NCBI GenBank assembly: GCA_946887065.1
Contig: CAMPKL010000060.1
Coordinates: 1-11,315 of the forward strand
Source of the DNA: an uncultured Bryobacterales bacterium
GTDB lineage: Bacteria > Acidobacteriota > Terriglobia > Bryobacterales > UBA6623
DNA: 11,315 nucleotides
Reading direction: 5' to 3'
Below, piece after piece: positions 6,163-11,315 of the stretch; position 1 is the first letter of the stretch; each line of letters begins with the position of its first letter. Below the pieces are notes generated by a model. That model was given only the letters and a program-made list of their open reading frames with translations. It had not been told where the DNA came from and did not search any database. Made by a program: the position numbers and the translations under genes.

Positions 6163-6759
6163 CTAGCGCTCCCGCGCCGGCACGAGCCAGCCAAGGAATC
6201 TGGCGCCATACCAACCCATCGCGTCGCTCTCGGCCGCTTCGAAAACAGCTCCGTTCTTGCTAATCGCCAAGGGGCGAGAGTTGCCGGAATAGAATAAGCC
6301 GAACAGCCCGCGCGAGCTTCTGGAATTGTCGACCAATGAATAGCCGTCCGGCGAGATTCGGCTGGTGTCGATGAATCTGTTCGCAAACTCAGGGACTTCA
6401 ACCACGATGCCTAACTCGCCGCCCTCCGTGCTTTGCGGAGTGGGGAGCGTGATCTCCCGTACGTTGCCGTTCTCATGCTCGAAGAGGAACAGCCGGTCGC
6501 CTGGCGCGTAAACGTCGGGCTTGGTGGTGAAGGCTTTGACCACCAGATGGCCTTGCGGGTCCACCGACATCTGGTGGCGCCATGGCGATGGGCTGCCGTA
6601 GTAGTTCCCTTCGACGACATAGAGGAAGTCGTATTGCGGCGGATCGACCAACATCCGCGGAACCCAACTCGACAGCAGAAAGAGGACGACGACGACGACC
6701 GGCAATAGGATACCGGCAACGAGAGCGGCGTTATTACGAAACGACTTAGCAATGCTCAT
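6163..6759 (-). CDS. Conserved hypothetical membrane-anchored exported protein, DUF2157 partner
   Basis: A 198-residue protein with one hydrophobic segment (about residues 11-31, LVAGILLPVVVVVLFLLSSW) near the N-terminus and a soluble remainder. The topology is probably N-in with the C-terminal domain outside the membrane. After the helix comes PRMLVDPPQYDFLYVV, then beta-rich stretches with LFLFEHENGNVREITLP and ISPDGY, and a hydrophobic end (ARFLGWLVPARER). I do not recognise a named domain. It does not show the motif of the GDYXXLXY family, which often neighbours DUF2157. ATG 6759 has a GGTGGG sequence about six bases upstream. It sits 52 bases after LigD and two bases before DUF2157, so it reads as the first gene of a membrane pair, possibly co-transcribed with LigD. 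Confidence 0.75.
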   Translation of the reverse strand: MSIAKSFRNNAALVAGILLPVVVVVLFLLSSWVPRMLVDPPQYDFLYVVEGNYYGSPSPWRHQMSVDPQGHLVVKAFTTKPDVYAPGDRLFLFEHENGNVREITLPTPQSTEGGELGIVVEVPEFANRFIDTSRISPDGYSLVDNSRSSRGLFGLFYSGNSRPLAISKNGAVFEAAESDAMGWYGARFLGWLVPARER

Positions 6760-6811
6760 AGGTTGCCCACCGATAATGTCCCACGCAGCGGGTTGGAGCG
6801 CTAGTGGGTAT

Positions 6812-9400
6812 CTAACTGATTTTTGCTAGCTTCTTCTGCAACTCTTTTAGGGCGGGTTCGATGCGCTGGCGCGATTTCCAAAAATCGGCCCACAGATCGC
6901 CTTTTTTAGCCAGCCGCGCAGGCAGGGTCTTGATGGTGAATTTTTCAGGCTTCAGGCCTTTCCTCAATTCCGCGGGATCGATTGGAGTCGCGACGGTTGC
7001 CGATGGGCGCGGCCGCGCGGTGTAGACCGTGGCCAATGGTTTGCCGAAGGAGTTCTGCAAGTAGTCCAAAGAGATCGATCCTCTAGGGCGTTTGTCGACG
7101 GTGCGCTCCAAGGTCGTCTCTTTGGGCATGGCATCGTGAACGACCCGGGCCACGATTTCGGCGAACTTTCTGATTTGCTCGTACGAATAGCGGCGCTCGA
7201 GCGGAAGCCAAAGATGAATGCCGCGCGAGCCGGAAGTCTTGACGAACGCTTTGACGCCGATCGTGTCGAGCTCTTTGAGAAAGCGGCGGGTGACGGCGAT
7301 GACCGTGTCGAACTCGTAACCTTCGGTCGGATCGAGGTCGAAGAAAACGTAGTCCGGCTTTTCGAGGGAATCGACACGACTCGGCCAAGGGTGCTGCTCG
7401 ATGCAGCCGAGGTTAACCAGATGCAGTAGCGTCGCGAGATCGTCGCAGACGTAGTAACGGGTATCGCGTCCGCTGCTTTCGGACGGAATGACGAAAGTGC
7501 GTACCCACTCCGGCGCGCCCTCGCCTATGTCTTTTTGATAGAAACTTTCGCCGGCGGCGCCGTTGGGGAAGCGATGCAGGACCAATGGTCTGTCTTTAAG
7601 GAAGGGAAGGATGAACTCGGAAACGCCGACGTAGTAGGCCAGCAAGTCGCGCTTGGCGTAGCCTGGTTCCGGAAAGTAGACCTTATCGAGGTGGGTGAGT
7701 CGAAACTCCTTGCCGTCCAGTTCGACGCGCAACGATTCCGCGCGCCCCTCGCTGAGTTCTTTCTGCAACTCGCCGACGCTTCGAATCAAGGGCAGGCCCT
7801 CCCCCCGCGGCGCATGAACGATGACGCTTTCCTGCGGCAACCGCGGATCTTTGCATTCTATGGGATCGATGTCGTCGCGCAGGCCGAGGAAGACGGGATG
7901 CCGCAGCTGGTCGTCGCGCGTCCAACCGCTGTAACGAACGCGAGCGACCAGTTGCGGCTTGACCCAGTGAGCTTTCTCTTTGGTCGCGGGTTGGGCCGCG
8001 AAGGGGCACTGCGTGGTCTTGAGCGGATCGAGTTGACGGGCGAGGAATTGCAGGTTTTGGTCCGTGAAGCCGCTGCCGACACCGCCGATGAAGCGCAGCT
8101 TGCCTTTGTCGTAGAACCCCGCCAACAGGGCGCCAAGATGCTCCCGGCCGCCGCGCGGCTCGGTCCAGCCGCCCACCACGATATCGACTTCGTGAACGAT
8201 TTTGATCTTCAGCCAATCGGCGGAGCGGTCGTTCACGTAGGGGCTCTCGGCTCTCTTGGCCAAGATACCTTCGGCGCCGTGGCTGCGCGCTAAGTCGAAA
8301 AATTCTTCGCCGCGTTCAGCGACGTGATCGGAGTAGCGTACGGATGCGCTCTGCTTAAGGATCTTTTGGAGGTACTTCTTGCGTTCGACCAACGGGACCT
8401 GGCGAAGGTCGTAACCGTCCGCGTAAATCAGATCGAAGAACCAGCAATAGACCGGGGTCGCCTCGATCAGCGCAGGCGACGGACGGTCGACGTGCATGCG
8501 GCTTTGCAGTATGCCGAAATCCGAGTGGCCCTCGGGATTGAGAGCGACAATCTCGCCGTCGAGCAGGGCGTCTTTCGCTCGGAGCAAGTAGGGCAGCTCA
8601 CGTAACTCGGGGTAATGCGAGGTGACGTCGCGCCCGTTGCGCGAGATCAACCGCAACTGCCGACCGCGGATCTGCGCCTGGATGCGGACGCCGTCCCACT
8701 TGAGTTCGTAGACCCAGGCGGGATCGCTGAAGGCCGTTTCGCGCGACGAGGCCAGCATGGGCTTGAGGTTGGTGAGCATATCCGCCCGAACCGCGCCTTC
8801 CAAAACAGCGGGCCCGGCCGCAGCGCCTCGGCCTGGCGGCAGTCCCGCGGCGACGTCGGCGAGCGTCCTGCCGGTAAGCGCCGATTCGGGGTAGGCCTCG
8901 ATGTCATAGCCTTCGACCACCGCGGCATCACGGTGCTTGATCAACAACCACTCCTCGGCCTTTTTATTGCGGGTGGTGCGGACCAAGACGAATCCGCCGC
9001 CCAGTTTCGTGCCGTAGAGCACGAACTTGATCTCGCCTTTTTCGAGTTGTTCGGGGGCGCTGAGTTCGCCCTCGGTCTCGAAAGTTCCCGTATCCCAAAC
9101 GATCATTGAGCCCGCGCCATAATTCCCCGGTGGTATGACCTTTTCGAAGGTTAGGTACTCCTCGGGGTGATCTTCGGTGCGAGCGGCGAGGCGTTTATCG
9201 GCCGGGTCGAGCGAGGGTCCTTTCGGGACAGCCCAACATTTGAGGACGCCGCCAATTTCTAGGCGTAAATCGTAGTGCAGCCTGCTCGCGGCGTGCTTTT
9301 GGACGACGAAACGGCCTTGGCTGGCCGGCCGCGCATCGGCGCCTGCGGGCTCGCTGGTTTCGCCAAAACGACGCTTGCGGCGATAGGTTTCAAGCGACAT
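6812..9400 (-). CDS. ligD: LigD, three-domain NHEJ DNA ligase/polymerase/phosphoesterase
   Basis: An 862-residue multifunctional repair enzyme in PE-LIG-POL order, as in Pseudomonas aeruginosa LigD and unlike the POL-first mycobacterial form. The 3'-phosphoesterase domain (about 25-175) keeps H36, H42, D44, R46 and H78. After a Gly/Ala/Pro-rich linker, the ATP-dependent ligase has the nucleotidyl-attacking lysine K234 in KWDGVR, motif III near CWFFDLIYADGY, motif IV EGILAKR (377-383), motif V WLKIK (396-400) and an OB-fold with RHPVFLGLRDD. The primase-type polymerase (about 565-850) has the metal-binding FFDLDP (D688, D690), SGSRGIHLWLP (723-733) and D779. All three activities look intact. 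Start ATG 9400 has GGGTGG upstream and directly precedes the usual short basic N-terminus; an in-frame GTG at 9436 is less likely. Ku is encoded convergently about 1.7 kb away. Confidence 0.96.
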   Translation of the reverse strand: MSLETYRRKRRFGETSEPAGADARPASQGRFVVQKHAASRLHYDLRLEIGGVLKCWAVPKGPSLDPADKRLAARTEDHPEEYLTFEKVIPPGNYGAGSMIVWDTGTFETEGELSAPEQLEKGEIKFVLYGTKLGGGFVLVRTTRNKKAEEWLLIKHRDAAVVEGYDIEAYPESALTGRTLADVAAGLPPGRGAAAGPAVLEGAVRADMLTNLKPMLASSRETAFSDPAWVYELKWDGVRIQAQIRGRQLRLISRNGRDVTSHYPELRELPYLLRAKDALLDGEIVALNPEGHSDFGILQSRMHVDRPSPALIEATPVYCWFFDLIYADGYDLRQVPLVERKKYLQKILKQSASVRYSDHVAERGEEFFDLARSHGAEGILAKRAESPYVNDRSADWLKIKIVHEVDIVVGGWTEPRGGREHLGALLAGFYDKGKLRFIGGVGSGFTDQNLQFLARQLDPLKTTQCPFAAQPATKEKAHWVKPQLVARVRYSGWTRDDQLRHPVFLGLRDDIDPIECKDPRLPQESVIVHAPRGEGLPLIRSVGELQKELSEGRAESLRVELDGKEFRLTHLDKVYFPEPGYAKRDLLAYYVGVSEFILPFLKDRPLVLHRFPNGAAGESFYQKDIGEGAPEWVRTFVIPSESSGRDTRYYVCDDLATLLHLVNLGCIEQHPWPSRVDSLEKPDYVFFDLDPTEGYEFDTVIAVTRRFLKELDTIGVKAFVKTSGSRGIHLWLPLERRYSYEQIRKFAEIVARVVHDAMPKETTLERTVDKRPRGSISLDYLQNSFGKPLATVYTARPRPSATVATPIDPAELRKGLKPEKFTIKTLPARLAKKGDLWADFWKSRQRIEPALKELQKKLAKIS

Positions 9401-9477
9401 CGAGAATCCACCCAGTCTAGACCTGGGACTGATCACAGTAGACCGGGCCTTAACTCGCAGCGTACTTTAGTTTCACC

Positions 9478-9499
9478 GGAGCCCCCCGCTCCTTTTATT
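9478..9499 (+). terminator. Small hairpin with T-rich tail just before the small gene
   Basis: GGAGC (9478-9482) and GCTCC (9488-9492) can pair around a five-C loop and are followed by TTTTATT (9493-9499). It looks like a minimal intrinsic terminator placed in the 5' region of the small plus-strand gene, where no upstream plus-strand gene needs ending. It might be an attenuator or an insulator between the divergent units. The stem is only 5 bp. Confidence 0.3.
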
Positions 9500-9518
9500 G
9501 ACCATGGAGCCCGATGGA

Positions 9519-9764
9519 ATGAGGATCGTCAAGGATAGTCTTTGGAGCACTTTGCACGAGTTGACGGCGACGAAGAAGCCCGACTGGCAGAAAGTGAGCG
9601 GCTCGTGGGTTAACGCGTGGGTGCAATCCGGCGGTACTCCGGTCGAGAGAAAGATCCAGGGATTGGGCGCTTTCGTTCGCGGACGCGATCGAGAATCGAT
9701 GATCCGCGAGATCGGCATGATGCTCAGCTTTCTCGACGAGATGGAACTGTCCGAGGCGGCCTAA
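9519..9764 (+). CDS. Small hypothetical protein, divergent from LigD
   Basis: An 81-residue protein from ATG 9519, chosen because GGAG (9506-9509) lies nine bases ahead of it. ATG 9504 would give 86 residues and TTG 9498 would give 88. It has no signal peptide or membrane segment. The sequence looks helical, with a Trp-containing N-terminal half (SLWSTLHELT, SWVNAWVQSGG) and an amphipathic C-terminal half (ESMIREIGMMLSFLDEMEL). The family is not recognised. Coding status is supported by a clear Shine-Dalgarno, plausible amino-acid composition and a strong terminator eight bases after the stop. It is transcribed away from LigD, with about 118 bp between start codons, so the two may share a control region. 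A link to end joining is conjecture. Confidence 0.6.
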   Translation: MRIVKDSLWSTLHELTATKKPDWQKVSGSWVNAWVQSGGTPVERKIQGLGAFVRGRDRESMIREIGMMLSFLDEMELSEAA

Positions 9765-9770
9765 CACTGG

Positions 9771-9796
9771 ATTTCCGGCTCGGAAATGGGCTTTTT
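9771..9796 (+). terminator. Intrinsic terminator after the small gene
   Basis: ATTTCCG (9771-9777) and CGGAAAT (9781-9787) form a perfect 7-bp stem with a GCT loop, followed four bases later by TTTTT (9792-9796). It lies seven bases past the TAA of the small gene and separates it from the PSD1 cytochrome gene. Confidence 0.6.
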
Positions 9797-9817
9797 GGCT
9801 CTCCTTATTCTCTAGCA

Positions 9818-9834
9818 GGTGTAGAATAAACACC
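9818..9834 (+). promoter_or_regulatory. Possible -10 element inside a dyad upstream of the PSD1 gene
   Basis: TAGAAT (9822-9827) differs from the -10 consensus at one position and overlaps an inverted repeat, GGTGT/ACACC, with a seven-base AT-rich centre. The distance to ATG 9874 is about 47 bases. No clear -35 is seen at 16-18 bp upstream. It could be the PSD1-gene promoter with an operator, but support is limited. Confidence 0.3.
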
Positions 9835-9873
9835 ACTGCGGCCCCTGATCGCCGGTCGCGGCGGGTTGTTCCT

Positions 9874-11315
9874 ATGTCTGCCATGTTGCTGAGACGGTTA
9901 CTCGTCGCCCTTACCTTTTCAATCAGTTTGAGCGCTCAGACGGCGCCGCCGGACTTCGATACGGAAGTCCAGCCGTTGCTCAACGCATGTCTCACTTGCC
10001 ACAGCTCGAAGTTGGCCACGGGCGGACTTGCGCTGGATTCGCGCGAAGGGCTGCTCAAGGGCGGATCGCGCGGAGCGGCGGTGACTCCGGGTCATCCTGA
10101 GCAGAGCCTGCTGATCGAAGCGGTTAAGCGCACCGGGGAACTAAAAATGCCTCCGGGAAGGGCGCTCGATGCGCAGCAGGTTGCTGTGCTCGAACGCTGG
10201 GTTCAGGCAGGCGCGCCGTGGGGCGAGAAGGCGGCTGCAGGCGATGCCAAGCCTTGGGCATTCCAGGTTCCGCAGCGCCCCGAGGCGCCCAGCGTCAACC
10301 GTGCGGATTGGGTGAAGAACCCGATCGACCGGTTCATTCTCGCCAAGCTGGAAGCCAAAGGCATTGCGCCGGCCGCTGAGGCGGACAAGCAAGCCCTGCT
10401 GCGCCGGGTTAGCCTCGACCTCACCGGTCTGCTGCCGTCGCCGCAAGAAATCGAGGCCTTTGTCTCGGATACTTCCGCCAACGCCTACGAGAAGGTTGTC
10501 GACCGCCTGTTGGCGTCGGACCATTACGGGGAGCGCTGGGGACGTCACTGGCTGGACTTGGCGCGCTATGCGGATTCAGACGGCTACAGCATCGACGGTC
10601 CGCGGCCCATTTGGCCGTACCGCGATTGGGTCGTCAACGCGATGAACGAAGACAAGCCGTTCAGTGAGTTTGTCATCGAACAGATCGCCGGCGATTTGCT
10701 GCCCAGCCCTACCAAGGATCAACTCGTTGCCACCGGCTTTCATCGCAATACGCCGCTGAACTTTGAAGGCGGCATCGATCAGGAGCAATATCGCATTGAA
10801 GCCGTGGCCGACAGGGTGGCCACGACCGGTTCGGCGTTCATGGGCCTGACGATCGGGTGCGCGCGTTGCCACGACCACAAGTACGACCCGCTCAAGCAGA
10901 AAGAGTTCTATCAACTCTTCGCTTTCTACAACAACACGGTTGAGATCTCGACGCTGGACGACCGCTACAAGTTCTACGAGCCGATGTTGGACTTGCGGAC
11001 TCCCAAGGAGGACGCCGAAGCCAAGGCTTACTGGTCGCAAGTGAATGCGCTCAGTGCCGAATTGGTCGATTACATCGCCGAGTTGCAAGCCAAGCCGCGA
11101 CAAGCAGACGATCCGCCGGTGCACCGCGACGAGGGATTGCGCGCCCGCATGGCCACGCTGCGCGATATTATGCGGCCCATCGGGGTGGGCGCCAGCTACC
11201 GCTGGAAGAAGCCCATCGTTACCACAACGCTAATCACTCGCGAACGCGAGGAACCCCGCGAGACTTACATTCACATCGGTGGCGACTTCTTGCGTCACGG
11301 CGAACAGGACGAGCC
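9874..11315 (+). CDS. PSD1-family exported cytochrome (PSCyt1-DUF1549-DUF1553), 3' end cut by window
   Basis: The first 480 residues of a large secreted or periplasmic c-type cytochrome-like protein. An N-terminal signal peptide is visible (two Arg, then LLVALTFSISLSAQ), with likely cleavage near residues 20-22. A planctomycete-cytochrome domain carries heme motif CLTCH (39-43) and a likely axial Met in KMPPG (M92). DUF1549 runs from about 149 to 355 (NPIDRFILAKLE, LDLTGLLPSP, YGERWGRHWLDLARYADSDG) and ends with a second heme-type motif, CARCHDHKYDPL (329-340). The expected DUF1553 domain begins near the edge (YIHIGGDFLRHGE). The family is expanded in Acidobacteriota, Planctomycetes and Verrucomicrobia; its role is unproven and often linked to polysaccharide use. 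A DUF1501 gene commonly follows but is outside the window. ATG 9883 is an alternative start. No strong Shine-Dalgarno is seen. Confidence 0.93.
   Translation, partial: MSAMLLRRLLVALTFSISLSAQTAPPDFDTEVQPLLNACLTCHSSKLATGGLALDSREGLLKGGSRGAAVTPGHPEQSLLIEAVKRTGELKMPPGRALDAQQVAVLERWVQAGAPWGEKAAAGDAKPWAFQVPQRPEAPSVNRADWVKNPIDRFILAKLEAKGIAPAAEADKQALLRRVSLDLTGLLPSPQEIEAFVSDTSANAYEKVVDRLLASDHYGERWGRHWLDLARYADSDGYSIDGPRPIWPYRDWVVNAMNEDKPFSEFVIEQIAGDLLPSPTKDQLVATGFHRNTPLNFEGGIDQEQYRIEAVADRVATTGSAFMGLTIGCARCHDHKYDPLKQKEFYQLFAFYNNTVEISTLDDRYKFYEPMLDLRTPKEDAEAKAYWSQVNALSAELVDYIAELQAKPRQADDPPVHRDEGLRARMATLRDIMRPIGVGASYRWKKPIVTTTLITREREEPRETYIHIGGDFLRHGEQDE

Noticed and set aside
7535..8293. 252-codon plus-strand open frame inside ligD
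   Set aside because: It lies wholly opposite the intact LigD ligase and OB-fold region. Long antisense frames are common in GC-rich genes, and nothing in its translation is recognisable.
8615..9109. 164-codon plus-strand open frame inside ligD
   Set aside because: It is antisense to the LigD phosphoesterase/ligase domains, with no motif and no ribosome-binding site of note.
9411..9427. CCCAG/CTGGG inverted repeat touching the LigD Shine-Dalgarno
   Set aside because: It is only a 5-bp stem with a seven-base loop, too weak to claim translational control.
10576..11124. 182-codon minus-strand open frame inside the PSD1 gene
   Set aside because: It is opposite the well-conserved DUF1549 domain and its CARCH motif. 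Its composition is typical of a shadow.

Overview
The window looks like a chromosomal segment of a GC-rich soil-type bacterium, most likely an Acidobacteriota member near Solibacter/Bryobacter. This is inferred from the PSD1-family (DUF1549/DUF1553) cytochrome gene, the Ku plus PE-LIG-POL LigD pair, the DUF2157 membrane gene and the overall codon style. Planctomycetes or Verrucomicrobia are possible but less likely. No rRNA, tRNA, CRISPR array or intact insertion sequence was seen.

Layout. Bases 1-301 hold no convincing complete gene. They contain two diverged copies of a 26-bp sequence 249 bp apart, a pair of short direct repeats that look like an insertion-sequence end, and three small hairpins in a row. 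A VOC/glyoxalase-fold gene (302-670, +) follows and overlaps tail to tail with a DASS-family anion transporter gene (659-2176, -). The transporter gene is coupled by an ATGA overlap to an upstream GT87/DUF2029 membrane glycosyltransferase gene (2173-3294, -). A site-2-protease-like M50 metalloprotease gene (3355-4062, +) is divergent from the glycosyltransferase.

The centre is a bacterial non-homologous end-joining locus. Ku (4224-5063, +) points towards a minus-strand run made of LigD (6812-9400), a one-helix exported protein (6163-6759) and a DUF2157 membrane protein (5228-6160). Ku should bind and bridge broken ends. The LigD polypeptide carries the end-processing phosphoesterase, the ATP-dependent ligase and the primase-type polymerase. 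The two membrane genes between them have no known repair role and look like a separate conserved pair. The Ku/DUF2157 convergent gap carries three DnaA-box-like nonamers. A small unknown gene (about 9519-9764, +) is divergent from LigD and ends at a good intrinsic terminator.

The right end is the 5' part (480 codons) of an exported PSD1-family cytochrome with two CXXCH motifs, which runs off the window.

No wholly new system is evident. The items most worth a second look are the DnaA-box cluster, the repeat/hairpin region at the left end, the small gene beside LigD, the unnamed partner of DUF2157, and the missing cysteine pair in Ku.
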